64,000 nt of DNA from Trichopria drosophilae (lineage: Eukaryota > Arthropoda > Insecta > Hymenoptera > Diapriidae): the NCBI GenBank assembly GCA_030407085.1, contig CM059587.1, positions 40,031,001 through 40,095,000 on the forward strand, in the 5' to 3' direction. The notes under the pieces are model-generated. The model ran no database searches and had not been told where the DNA came from. It was given only the letters and a program-made list of their open reading frames with translations. Made by a program: the position numbers and the translations under genes. Below, in pieces: positions 50,101-61,700 of the stretch; the first letter of the stretch is position 1, and the number at the start of each line of letters is the position of its first letter.

Positions 50101-53100
50101 ATAATATGTTTTTTTAACGAAATTACCGTTTCCTCGACGTTTTCGAAGTTCGTGACATAGAAGACTCGAGTGAAAGCCAATAAATTAATTAATATCATAG
50201 TATGCTCCAACTTTTTGACGTACAGAAAATTTTACTTTACGTGTAAAAAACGTTTTAAACTGAAAGTAGAGAAAAATGTTTTATTCGACAGCAATTCAAT
50301 ATTAATTAAATTCTTATCAGTATGTGAAATTTTACTGTTTTGATATGTTAAACTCATGCTTAAATAAAATAAAATAAGTGAGTGTTTACATGAACTGCCT
50401 CTTGCAACAGTGTCCTCAGTACATTTTACTAAAGGAATCCGTTAATTGCAAATTTGCATCCAACAGTTTAACGGATTCCATTGATTATTGATCATTCGTT
50501 TTCCTATACTTGCTACTCTTCTAATACTTTCAAATTAATCGAACACTTACTTTCGTTATTTCATTCCGACCTCGTTTTCAACTATCGAAAAAAAAAGGAG
50601 AAATTACTTCATTGAGAATAAAAGGAAGCTTAGTCCGTGGCATGCTTTATTAGTGCTTTGTCGAGGAATTTTGGGGAATGAAATGTATAAATGAATTTTT
50701 TGAAACTTGTAGGGGAATTGTAATTATGAAAGGTCATCATACCCCTCAATTCAAATATTTTTCCTAAAAAAATTAATTAAATCCAGACGAAAATGATGTC
50801 TTCACCAAACCTTATTTTGATAATAATCGAAATTATTTGGTAAAATGTTTACTTCTGTAATTTAGTTCACAAAAAATTGTTCTTATTTACTCAAAAATAA
50901 ATTATGTGTCTCTTTATTTTATATTCAATAAGTATTTTATAGGTAGTATTATTATCCTTCCGATATAATATTCCGATTTATAGATTATATTATAAAATAT
51001 TCATAAACTTCTTATCCGTTGGCAAATCATTTGAAGTTAGTATTCCCTAAATAATAACGGGATTATACTTCAACGGCAGAAATGTAGACTTCAATCAATA
51101 GAATTTGACTTGCACATAATAATTTGATTAGCAGGTCAATAGTCAGAAACACACCAGGATTTTGTGTTTACCATTACTATACTACGATAGTAAATCTCTA
51201 AAATTATTTTTCTCTCTATTCAAAAACCCGATACATATTTACGGTACTTTATTTAAATGAATTCGAAAAAAAATACTTTGGAAATGGTAAAAAATAGAGA
51301 CATTTTCGAACAAGAATTTACACACGTCGATTTTACGCCCCTTAAATGACATATTTCCCTCTTTGTAAGTTTAAGTATTATTTTACTGGCATATTCCCCT
51401 ACCACGCGCTCTGTTTAATTTCAGCGCACCTTGCGCACGCGCAGAGAAAATTCGGTAGTGGGGGCTGGAGGAACGTATAACTTAAGGAGTGGACCAGTTT
51501 TGCTGTTGCCGAACTGCTGGATATTAGTTGCCAGCCCATATATGGACTTCAAACAGAAAATAAAAAATAATTTTCCTAAAAGTAGTACAGAATCTCCACC
51601 AGTCTATGATCATTTGAAACAAATCAGCACCAAAATTTTCTGAAAATCAACACTAAGTGAGAAACTTACAAAAATTCGTCCCACCCCCGTTACTAAATTC
51701 GTGACAGGCCAAGCATATGCGATAAAGGATTAACGTCTGCCTTCATCGTGACGTGTCGGGATTCGAAACTATGATTTATGGATCAGCTTAAATTGTTAAG
51801 ATGATTGGCTAGTGATTAATAGGCTCCTTTCTATATTTACTCCACGTGGAACCTATGGTTCTAGACGTTACAATTGGATTATACTTACCCACCTCATTGT
51901 CGGCAAAGAAAAGAATAATGAGAGTCAACTTGAACTAACATTTTAGCAAAAGTTTAAAAGTATAAATCGGCATTTCACTCTGGAATATGTATTTATTAAG
52001 GCATGTCAAATTGGAAGGTTTATTATACGCTTCAGTGTACGGCTGATAAATTACTTTTAAAATAATGAGGAAATACCAACATTGGTTCATTAATTAATTT
52101 TAACATTTAATAGAAATAATAATAACGAGGGACTACATTAAAAAATATAAACATAATAATATTTACAAATTCGTGGATTTATTATTTATATGATAACCTA
52201 TTGAATGGTTTGATTCTAACAAATATTTTTAGTGACTCTATAAAAGCAACTAATTTAATTGCTAATAGAAAAAAGTTAAAAAAACGTCATTATAATAATT
52301 GAAAGCTATTAAAATCATACTTTCTCAATAATTTAGTAACTACAGAAAATATTACATTTTTGCAATTTTAGACAATTACTCAAAATCGAATACGGCGTAA
52401 ACCAAATACATCGAAATACGACATCAACAGCTATACAAAATTAATTAACTGTCAATACCCGTATCATTTTATGTCGCAATTGACGTTAGTGTATATTTAC
52501 AACGTAAATATCGGCTCACCCAATATTTGGACATCAATAATTCTTTCATTATTAGCAGGTGTTGTCTATTGACAATTTTATCAATTAAATAAATCCCAAA
52601 TTTTTTCCGTAGTCTTTAAATATTTCTTAATGCATATGACACATTCCTTACAATCATATTGTTTAAAAAAAACGCTCATTCAGTAAAACTGTTATTGTTG
52701 ACTCGACATATGCATCTCTATACAATTTATTTGTTTTCCCGGTGCAAACGTATTTCTGTCGAAAAACAATAGGCACTTTAATAAATTTCTTTTATGACTG
52801 CATCGTTCGTTTCATAGTTAATTATCGATGTGCCAATACATCTTGAAAATTCATGTCGTCATTTCATTAGCAAAGTGCGGCGCTTAAAAAAAACGGCACA
52901 GCAGGGAAAAAAATGCTGCTCGGTGAACCGGTCAAAAATGCGGCGCAATTTTATTGAATTTCGATGAAACAATAGACTCGAATAACATCTATTAACTCGG
53001 ATATCAGGACGCGGAACGACGTTTAATTAAATTGTATTTTATATTATTGGAAATAAAATGTGCGTTAGGAATGGACACACCTGACCATCATTCGCATTTA

Positions 53101-54946
53101 ATCACGACAGTGACAATGTTCATTATCGGATTTCCGAATTCGTATGCTCGAAATCTGAGGTGCACATCGAAATTATCGATAGCCGATACGTTCATATTTG
53201 TAAAGGGTATAAACTGATGTATCTACGAATAATGGTAAACTCTGGTTGTAATAATCTGATTTAGTTTTTCGTAAACATCCATCAGGTGACCAAAATATTT
53301 AGGCTCTAATTTGTATACTTTTCTAAAATATTTAGTTTAATCGTATTATTTCTGAAATTTAACAAAATTTGGTCTCATTCATATTTTGATAAGTAAATAA
53401 TACTTATATCGTAATTTTTATTACATGAATACTTTGAATAGACAAAAGGCATAAGAATATAAGCAATGTTACCGACGGAACCTTTCTACATTACCATCTA
53501 TACTATTATGATTTCCATGACCTTCAGTAGATGTCTCTGAACCGTACCATGTTTTGCGCAAGCGACTGCAACCTTGAGTGATTCGTTTATACCTTCGTCT
53601 ATTCACAAAATCATTTAACTATTTGCACACCGTCTGCAAAATATACATTATTTTTGTACCGCGTGTGGATATAGTAAAATAAACATAAACATTCTGAGCA
53701 ATGTATGTTTACTTTTTTAAAATAGTTTCATGAATTGTTCAAAATAAAGCATAGTTGATTGTCATCCTAATATCCTACTGCTATCTTGGTCACAATTTGT
53801 AGTCATGCCGAAAAAAGCACTAGAAAATAAAACCAAGCTACCTAAAATACGTATTCTTGAAAGTCGTGTGCTGTATGCGTTAAAGTAAAAAAAATATTTA
53901 CAGAGAGATAAATTCCAAAAAGTCTACATGCAAATCTGTTATATGATCGGTGAAAACAAGTAATTAACATTATTCTCTGAAACATAACATTAATATGTAC
54001 CGAGGATTTCTCAAATATATTACATAATATTTCTGTTTACATTAATTTTTGCGGTACGCGTACGATACGCGGAAGTTATATGATTCGTTTACATCCGTAA
54101 TTGCGATTCCGGCATACATTATCTTTTCCGAAATATTCAAATGTATTCGCAATTGGACTTTTATATACTTCATTACGATTTTAGCTTGCCGGTGTTGAAT
54201 TCATTATTCATTTCATTAAAATATTAAGCGCAAGAACTATTCGAGTTTATTTTTAAAAGAAACTAATATAATATTGAAATGGTTATTATATTATTCCTTA
54301 AATTAATGTTATAAGATATTCAACATAAATCATTTCAGTTTATTAAGCTTCATCACTAAAAGTTAGAGGGCGCGGTATACAACTTTCTCGTAAGTACAAA
54401 CAGTGTACAGGCGATAATATATGAAACAAGGTGTCAGTAATTATTTTACTGACTTTCAAAAGTTGTTTATATGGAACAAATCGATATGTTATACTAATTA
54501 TAGCCAACTTTACACAGTTTCTTAAGATAGTACAAATATCCAAGTGTGTTTACGGGAATTAAAGCATCGTTGAGACAGCTTTTAGGTACATGTGATAACT
54601 AACAGTAAACTCCAAATTCGGAAAGTTAACGAAAAATCGAGTCATCAAACAACTACATATTTAGTAACCTTCTTGATGTATTTTAAATCTTTCGAACTGT
54701 TATATAGTTTAACCTTGATCTATATGGGTGAATAATAAGAAAACAAAAAATAAACTATACTAATACCAGATTTCACTATATAATTCAAGTGAATCTCCTT
54801 AATCTGGATGCAGAAGAGCGTCAATAAAGTGACCACTGTTATACAGTAGTTATTCTCTTATTCTAATTACACCAGTCCAGCAAGATGGCGGCCTTCTTCT
54901 GTTTTTCTAATTTTCTCCTTTGCTCTTTTACTTGTTCTCTTTTTAT
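47175..54946. other. Long AT-rich geneless stretch
   Basis: About 7.8 kb with no supportable gene. 52870-53220 is less AT-rich and repeat-free. At 51432-51443 TGCGCACGCGCA matches the NRF1/EWG-type consensus YGCGCAYGCGCR, and an acceptor-like TTTAATTTCAG precedes it at 51413-51423. The frame there (51431-51643) has no recognised domain. Confidence 0.5.
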
Positions 54947-55052
54947 CCCAATAAACACAAATTGTAAAAAGACGTCAAAATGATATCACAATGACAACAG
55001 AGCGTCACAATGTCGGTATTTTGATGTCATTTTCTAATTTGTGTCCAATGGG
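54947..55052. mobile_element. Very small palindromic MITE, 106 bp
   Basis: CCCAATAAACACAAATTGTA at the left and, on the reverse complement of the right, CCCATTGGACACAAATTAGA. Arms of about 49 bp meet at the centre, so nearly the whole element is one imperfect palindrome. A TAT triplet flanks each side and may be the target-site duplication. Confidence 0.7.
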
Positions 55053-56802
55053 TATGTACTCGGGAAAATATTAGAATAGGGGAAGGAACAAAATTATAAT
55101 AAGAGAAGAAATGAAAAGATGACAAATTAGAATAATGGAAGGACTTTTATAATATGACGGTGCTTAACTTTCTCGAATTTGAATACAATTTATGGAAGTT
55201 TTAGGGTACAGAATAAGACGAAATAAGCCTGCTAAATAAGTCGAAAACATTCGGAACGATAGATGGTGCCCAAATCAACAAATAAAGTCGTGCAATACTT
55301 CGTTTAAGAAGCGATGTGGTCATTAACTAATAACAAAGGACAAAAGTTCATAATTGCGATTGTCTTTTTACAAATTTTACACTGACAAACTTCGAAGTTC
55401 AGTAATTTCACTTTTGGATTGGAAAACGCCATCTAGCGTTCCGCACAGAAGCTACATTCCTGTACACGAATTTGACATTTTAATGCAAAAATTACCAAGT
55501 TTTGCAAAATATTCGAAAATTCGAAACGTGTTATGGTGTTAAATCTTACTCATTAAGCATAGTTTCATCATGTAATTTGACGGGGTTCAGTAATCATCTT
55601 CAACATTAATTATAATAGTATGTTACATAGGAATTTAGATAACTTTCGGTTCTGTTAGTAGAATAGTTTATACCGTAAACAATCTATAAACGGATATGAA
55701 ACATGCATCAAACGGGGATTACATTATCGACAAATATTGTGCCATTAAATTAAATATCAAATATGCAGGTAGAGGTCGCGTTGTAATAATCGCAAAGCGG
55801 AAAGATAAATGGTCAGTATTTTTGTATTAGTTTCAACAGCTATAAAATAATGGAAACGGTTGCCTCTACGTATTAGCACAAGTTTTACGTTGGTAGAACG
55901 AACGACAATTATTTGATATTGAACTGTTTTCAGCCCTTTGCCCATTGAAGCAAACTGTATTGACTATATTTCGAACGCTGTGAAGTTTGGATGATATAAA
56001 CATCCATTCCTGCAAATAATGAACGTTTTCGTCCGCCAGGTAATCGTCGCATCGTTGCAATCCACCGAATACCGATATATCATATAGAAATCTATCATTT
56101 TTTTTTCATTACTATGAAATGGAAATATCTTACTTCCTCGCAATCCTGTCACACGTTTAACAAAAATAGAATATACATAAAAAAATGGCAATAATAGTTT
56201 GAACTGTTCAAGAAAAGAATTAAAACGTTTTTTTTTGTGTTTTTCGGGTTTGAGAAGTTATTTTAGTTTATCTAAAAAAATCTGCGGTATTTTGACTATT
56301 GAAACTTTTGATTTGGATTCCACGGGAGAAAATACTTCAGACTAGGCTATCGCAGTGTCTTATAATGATGGAGGGAATCATCAAGTGTTATTAGTTTGTG
56401 AGTCAGTTTGGCTTAACTTTTCAAACCAAAAGCTGTTTCACTACACCAACATGAGTCATATTGAGTTTCTAACAAATGGAACTGTTTAGTGTGAGTAACC
56501 AGAATTCTAGTTCTAGCAACCAAATTGAACTTCCTGTTGAATCCTCAATGCAAAGTAGCATTTTAAAATTAATCGGATTTTTTAAAACTTATTACTCCAA
56601 TGTTTTCGAGACTCCAGATTACGAATCTGACATTTTTTCGTTAGAAACTGATTACCAAAGGAATTTCTAGGCTTAAAATTATAAATAGTATACGCAATGT
56701 TCGAAAATAAAATGACGGATTTTAAAAAATTGTTGTACTTTTTTAGATATCTAAATACCAATACGTATCGAGTTTACATTTTCACATCCGGGTACATCCC
56801 GA
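55053..56802. other. Noncoding DNA
   Basis: AT-rich, no gene. At 56604-56640 GTTTTCGAGACTCC followed by GATTACGAATCTGACATTTT is another piece of the AAAATGGCGG foldback family. Confidence 0.5.
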
Positions 56803-57625
56803 GCGGAAATTTATTCAGGCAGCCTAAATATGTACCAGGGCCTGACCAAGCTGCAGTAAGGTGTTCCTGATCAGGTACTCCTGAATGTATCCGGATCAGG
56901 ACATGATCAGATTCCAGTAAGTTATCCTGATCAGGTTCGCCTGAATATGACCTGATTAAACCCTGATTATGTTAAAATAAAGTATAACTGATATAGGGAA
57001 GCCTGTGAATTTCCATATCAAGACCAAATCATGAATTGATAAGGCTTGCCTTATTTTCAATTACCGGGAATCGCTAACTGCTTTAGAAATATCAAATCAG
57101 AGGCAGATCAGGGGGCCTGCTCGGAGCCTGATAAGAACGCCTGAATTTTTTAAATTCTAAATTTTATATAATTCGTTCAGTCGCTACTAGGCGTGATTGC
57201 GCATCTACTTAATTCCTGTTAAGAAAATGTATTTCTATTTTGTATATTAACCTACTTGTAGGAACATTTCGGGACAGCATATATTACACATTGTATTTGA
57301 TGGATATGTATACGATTCGTATATATGTGTAAATAATATTCTTTTATTTTGCAGTCGTTTTACTTGTCAGATAGTAATAAATGATTAAAAATTAATTTGT
57401 TGTTTCGTAATACTATTGTAAATATTTTCACCATGAAATTTGGAAAGCATGCGAAATATTGGGCATTGTAAGGTCGCGATCAGGTCCTGTACATTTGTCT
57501 GAACAGGGCCATAACAGAAAAGCGTTGCAAGATAATGCAGGGCCTGATAAAGGGGCATGTCAAGACCTGATTTTGTTCACAGGCTTCATGATCAGGACTT
57601 GAATCCAGCCTGAATAATTTTCCGC
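56803..57625. mobile_element. Element with 18-bp TIRs and internal 60-bp repeats
   Basis: GCGGAAATTTATTCAGGC (56803-56820) pairs with GCCTGAATAATTTTCCGC (57608-57625), 17 of 18 positions matching. Inside, CCTGATCAGGT starts at 56866 and 56926 (60-bp period), with further related units toward 57130 and again from 57478 to 57605. An AT-rich 57140-57475 core has no open frame of note. It is non-autonomous, and its repeat unit is the same family as 41010-41362. Confidence 0.8.
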
Positions 57626-58056
57626 TTTGGATAGTCCTTTGGATAGCACATTTTTTTTAAACCTCAAACTGAATCTGAACATTTTTAATCATAGACTCCG
57701 GAAATCCACGGGTAACAAGGTTAAAAAAAAGTATTTTTAACATGTCTTCCATCGTTAGCAGCATTTTGATCACCTGGCGCACGTCGAAAGTTTCCAACGT
57801 GATTTTAGGAAAAAAAGTTTGCATCACAAATTCCAGGGTAAATCGGTAGTTAAATTTGGTGGGACGCGAGCAGTTTCCCAAAGTCGAATTACCATAATCT
57901 CTGGTATCAGGAAGTGCAAGTGGTACTTGGCATCGCTGTCACGCACGCATCAGGCGCAAATCTGGCGGTAATCGGATGATTCTTAAACCTAACCAGTGAC
58001 ATCGGGGTTAATTTGGCCGCGAGTCTAAGCCAGGAAGCGTAATCGATCGCACTTAC
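57626..58056 (-). other. Noncoding DNA, start of the putative first intron
   Basis: If the exon at 58180-58057 is real, the intron begins at 58056 on the minus strand and runs to lower coordinates. 57657-57720 is a diverged fragment of the AAAATGGCGG foldback family (GATTTCCGGAGTCTATGATT on the minus strand). 57890-58050 stays GC-richer, as DNA next to a promoter often is. Confidence 0.4.
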
Positions 58057-58180
58057 CTCGGACGGTGAGCAACAGGACAATCTGGATGCCCCAGGTGACA
58101 AACCAAGGCTTAATCCGTGCGGACAATCCTGTATGTCGACGTACAGAGGCGGCCGGGAACCGCTGTCCGATCACCGACAT
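58057..58180 (-). CDS. Candidate first coding exon, signal-peptide-like
   Basis: Minus strand. The ATG at 58180-58178 has the context GTAAAATG with A at -3, a good insect start. It is the first true ATG in frame; the frame extends upstream only by a GTG. 41 codons plus one base follow, ending at the strong donor CGAG/GTAAGTGCG (intron GT at 58056-58055). The peptide has a basic N-terminal part (RFP, VRRH, ARIK) of about 25 residues, then the hydrophobic stretch WFVTWGIQIVLLLTV, and stops right after it in phase 1. A separate exon for a signal sequence that ends in phase 1 is common in immunoglobulin-superfamily and other cell-surface genes, but that is inference. Codon third positions are G/C-rich, unlike the surroundings, and the DNA upstream of the start is GC-rich like a 5' UTR or promoter. 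I do not recognise the protein and found no second exon in this window. Confidence 0.45.
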
Positions 58181-58500
58181 TTTACCCCGATCTAGAGGGC
58201 GGGTCGTCGGGGATCTTCTCGTACCCTTGTCCTTCTCACCCGTGCACAACACTCCCGTCTACGGGCCAGCCAACATCGCGTACAGCACACGCTCGTTCTC
58301 GGACCCGCAATCTCGCGATCAGTCAATGCCCGCCCAACGCCGAACCTCCCGACTTCGCCGTCATAACCAACCGTCCGCGCGACGATGACGCTCTAACGGC
58401 TGATCCCACGACTCCAGATCTGACTGCTAAGAAATCACGTGGATCTAGCCACGATCCACCCGGCATTCACGCATTTTCCACTTGATCCTGAAACAATCAT
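58181..58500 (-). promoter_or_regulatory. GC-rich 5' UTR / promoter candidate
   Basis: About 55-60 percent GC and rich in CpG across 320 bp, bordered by AT-rich DNA on the far side. It lies directly upstream of the candidate start codon. No TATA box is evident. Plus-strand frames at 58065-58388 and 58117-58485 are open because AT-rich stop codons are scarce here. One ends in a stretch with several Asp and Pro residues, which I could not link to any family. Confidence 0.4.
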
Positions 58501-58558
58501 ACATCTACATTAATTTCAAAAGTTACAAAAACATCGCTTTAAAACAGTTCTATATCAT

Positions 58559-59113
58559 TTAACCCTTTGAAGCATACATTTCCCTTTACGCTGAAAATAG
58601 CTGAAATTTTCAAAATTTACTTGATCGAGGATAAAAGTAGCTACTTGGGGGGTTTTCGAGATTACTGATTACGAATCTGACCTCAGATTTTCAAAATTCA
58701 AAATGGCGGATTCAAAATGGCCGACCGAAATGTAAAAACAAGTCAGATTCATCCTATATTTCAGTCGATCATATTAGATCCGCAATTTTGAATTTTGAAA
58801 ATCTGAGGTCAGATTCGTAATCAGCGACCCCGAAAACTCCCGAGAACCCAGTCTCGTCATATTTGAGCGACGTTTTCTTCTCCACATATGTTTTCCGTAA
58901 AAAATCCACCATTTTTACAGTTTGTTTAATTTTTTAAAACATTATAATATGATAATTAATTAAAAATATTGATTTATTTACGTTTCTTAACATGTTCTTG
59001 AGGTAAGGCAGCAAAAAATTGCAGCAAAATTAATTAATAATTACCTAAAATATGTAAATAATGAATTACAAAAAGGTGTAGCATATATGCTACAACATGC
59101 TTCAAAGGGTTAA
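58559..59113. mobile_element. piggyBac-type MITE, TTAA to TTAA
   Basis: TTAA (58559-58562) followed by CCCTTTGAAGCAT at the left; ATGCTTCAAAGGG followed by TTAA (59110-59113) at the right. The terminal repeats match for 13 bp or more. TTAA target duplications with CCC ends are the hallmark of piggyBac elements. The 547-bp interior has no transposase and contains a separate foldback element at 58647-58842. A short palindrome GTAGCATATATGCTAC sits just inside the right end at 59079-59094. Confidence 0.85.
58647..58842. mobile_element. Foldback element nested in the piggyBac MITE
   Basis: The left arm reads GGTTTTCGAGATTACTGATT, ACGAATCTGACCTCAGATTT, TCAAAATTCAAAATGGCGGA; the right arm (58779-58842) is its reverse complement with few changes. 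Pairing continues weakly almost to the centre near 58745. This is the best preserved copy of the AAAATGGCGG family here, about 90 percent identity between arms by eye. Confidence 0.85.
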
Positions 59114-59150
59114 TTAACCCGTTGCGGCATAGTGGGACATACGTTGTTTT
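59114..59150. mobile_element. Second piggyBac-like end, immediately adjacent
   Basis: TTAACCCGTTGCGGCATAGT starts directly after the previous TTAA, giving TTAATTAA at the junction. TTAA plus CCC plus a GC-rich continuation is another piggyBac-type terminus of a different family. No matching right end was found in the next kilobase. Confidence 0.45.
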
Positions 59151-59454
59151 TCAGATCGCATTCAACATTTATTCAGATCGTAATAAAAAAATTTGTTGCC
59201 ACAATCACACTTTATGATTCTCATAACCATGTATATGTATTAAGTTTTCCTCCGAACCTCAGAGGTTAGGTAAAGTGGAGTTACAGTAGTACTCTCCTCC
59301 AGTTTTACATTTCAGCTATAAAGATGGCGCATATTGGGTAAAATAAAAAACAAAACAAAAATTGGTTATCCCAAAATCATGAACCAAAGTAGGTACAACA
59401 ATGCGCGCTTTCACGGCCTTACAAACAATAAATGTGCAATAGAAATTTGAGAAT
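59151..59454. other. Noncoding DNA
   Basis: No gene. A CCTCAGAGG palindrome with flanking TTAGG words at 59255-59270 is the only structure seen. Confidence 0.4.
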
Positions 59455-59864
59455 GAAGTACCTATTACTAACCGTGTACCAATTAATGGACTACCATTTG
59501 TGGATTCCTTGTTGCCATCATTTGCAGATGCATCGCACTGACAGAAATAAAATGTGCGACCTCTACGCTTAATTATAATTTGCATTCAAACCTAAATTGG
59601 TCCCTATTACTGGCCGTGCACCTATTACTGACCGAGCACTAATTAATGGAGCATCATTTGTGAATTCTTTCGTGTATTTATTTACAGATGCAAGACACTA
59701 TTAAGAACGGCCAGTAATAGGTAACAATTTAGTTTTGGATGCAAACTGTTATTAAGGGTAGGAGTTGCTTTTATACCTGGCATTGTATGCATCTGAAAAT
59801 TAATGCAACATGAATCCACAAATGGTAGTCCATTTATTGGTACATGGTCATTAATAGGTACTTC
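59455..59864. mobile_element. 410-bp nested palindrome (foldback element)
   Basis: The left end GAAGTACCTATTACTAACCG continues with TACCAATTAATGGACTACCA and TTTGTGGATTC; the right end carries the reverse complement (GAATCCACAAATGGTAGTCC, TTAATAGGTACTTC). Homology between arms continues inward, through CAGATGCAT and CTTAAT blocks, to a second strong pair, CTAAATTGGTCCCTATTACT with CTAAATTGTTACCTATTACT (59591-59617 and 59706-59731). The centre (59617-59705) holds a third, direct copy of the arm motif CACCTATTACTGACCGAGCA. No coding capacity and no clear target duplication. Confidence 0.85.
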
Positions 59865-60271
59865 TTTTTTAAATGTTTAATTCTGCAAGAATTTAGCTCA
59901 AGTTTCCCAAATACTTTAATCCATTATCTTATTTTTAACACAATATTGGCTTTGTGGCTCAGGCGGTAACGCGAATAATTTGTCGCTAATATGTACCACA
60001 CCGTTGGAAGATCTCTATCTTCATACTCGGAAAGAAATTTTCGACAATAAATGATAAATGGTAAATTCAATACTTGACGCAATATTTGATGTGCCATAAA
60101 TCAGAAAATATTGCTAGTATCGCGAAAGTATCGAACAAGTATTACAGGTATAAAATTAAAGCCAAAAATTAAATAAATTAAGAAAAATAAGCTACTTCAA
60201 TATCAAACAATTCTATTCATTTCTAAATTCTATATAATCTCAAACAAATGAAAAAAAATGAATTGTCTTGG
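59865..60271. other. Noncoding DNA with a tRNA A-box-like phrase
   Basis: TGGCTCAGGCGGTAACGCG at about 59953-59971 resembles a tRNA D-arm/A box on the plus strand, but no B box follows at tRNA distance. It may be a decayed SINE head. Confidence 0.3.
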
Positions 60272-60345
60272 ATTGGATTCGAACCCGGATCCGTATCTTG
60301 TCAGTTGTGTACGTAAACACACGGTCATACTTGACTATACATATT
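60272..60345 (-). repeat. tRNA-like / SINE-like fragment
   Basis: On the minus strand CCGGGTTCGAATCC (60275-60288) contains a perfect pol III B box (GGTTCGAATCC). The upstream minus-strand sequence TATGACCGTGTGTTTACGTA and AACTGACAAGATACGGAT has the right length for D and anticodon arms, but stems do not pair well and no intact acceptor stem is visible. This is a degenerate tRNA or the head of a tRNA-derived SINE, not a working tRNA gene. Confidence 0.4.
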
Positions 60346-61700
60346 ACGTAAAAACTGATGAACACTTAAAGCAGAAAATCAATACAGATTACACATTTTT
60401 TACCTAGTATATTATGCCAAGCGTGACCGGTTGGAAATTTTTTTAATAACGACCAACTTTTATTAAACTTATTTATAAATAAATAAAATTGTTTGAAATT
60501 CAAAGAACTTAAATTTCTTAGTTGATTTCATTTTTTATTTCAATATTACAACTGCAGCAGGGTAAATGTACCAATAAATTACTGCTGCATTAAACGTTAT
60601 ATCGCAATGAAAAGGCATTTTTGTCACTTTCGCATAGGAAGAATGATCTTTTTAGAATTTCCTGTTTAGCAAAACATAATTCCGCGTACAAAAAACTATA
60701 AGGAACTGTCATATCAGTTATATATCAAAATAATCAATTCAAATATAGTAAAGTCGAAATGCACCTATTATTTATTAGTACCCGTTTCTGTGGATTGTTT
60801 GTAATCCCGAATTTTATATCATATCGTTAAAATGTGAGAGAATTAATGATTTTTCAATGCACAGTTTTCCGTCCAATTGCAACATTGACAAGAAAATAAA
60901 AATATTTAAATAAGATATCTGTGAAAAACGGATTCTCTAATGTGGAGGTGATAGAGCTTTGATGGGATTTTTTAATTATTGGTTTGTTTTAATTCCAAGA
61001 GGAAATGTAAAATTATTATTAATATTGCTTTCAATAATGAACAATAAATAATTTTTTCTTGGAATCAGCTCTTAATTTCGATTCCGCAATATAATATTTG
61101 CCGATTATAGTAGCATTTCCAAACCTGTTGTCCCTTAACCTCTGTTACTCCGAGAATTTTGTAAAAACCAAATTATAACAATAAATTACAAATATATACA
61201 TTACACATTTTAGATGCCAGAGGATAGAAATAAATAGAGAAAATAAAGATGAAAGTCGTCAACATTGAAGAGCCTATATGAATCGAGATTAGGAGGCATG
61301 CAATATCGGCAGTACGAACAATGTGTAGCTAATTCAGTGGGCTTGCTTTTATGAGTGATTTAGTTAAATTCGTTTGACTTATTATTAACCTTACTTAAAC
61401 AAATATAGAGTATTATATAATAAAACTACGTTTTTGACCGCTTTCAATTCAATGGGATTAATTTGAAACTACTTAAAAGATTGTGTTGCGGTACTGTAAG
61501 CTGATAGAAAATACACCAAATTATCAAATTTACGGAACTCCTTTTTCAATTTTCGTTAGAAAACAAAAATAAACAGTGCTCTCAAATAGATAAAGATGTT
61601 TTTATCGCAGCTATTGAACTATTTATAGACATTTTTAGTAATAATTCTATTTCATTTAGTTTTGCATTTCGACCGAAAAATGCAGTACACCACAATTATG
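60346..61700. other. AT-rich noncoding DNA
   Basis: No gene and no repeat with ends. Confidence 0.5.

Noticed and set aside
51750..51800. Possible tRNA B box (GTTTCGAATCCC, minus strand)
   Set aside because: The T-arm stem does not pair and no A box is found.
58065..58485. Plus-strand frames of 107 and 122 codons
   Set aside because: GC-rich DNA has few stop codons; two plus frames and a minus frame are open together, and the minus-strand exon has better start and splice signals.
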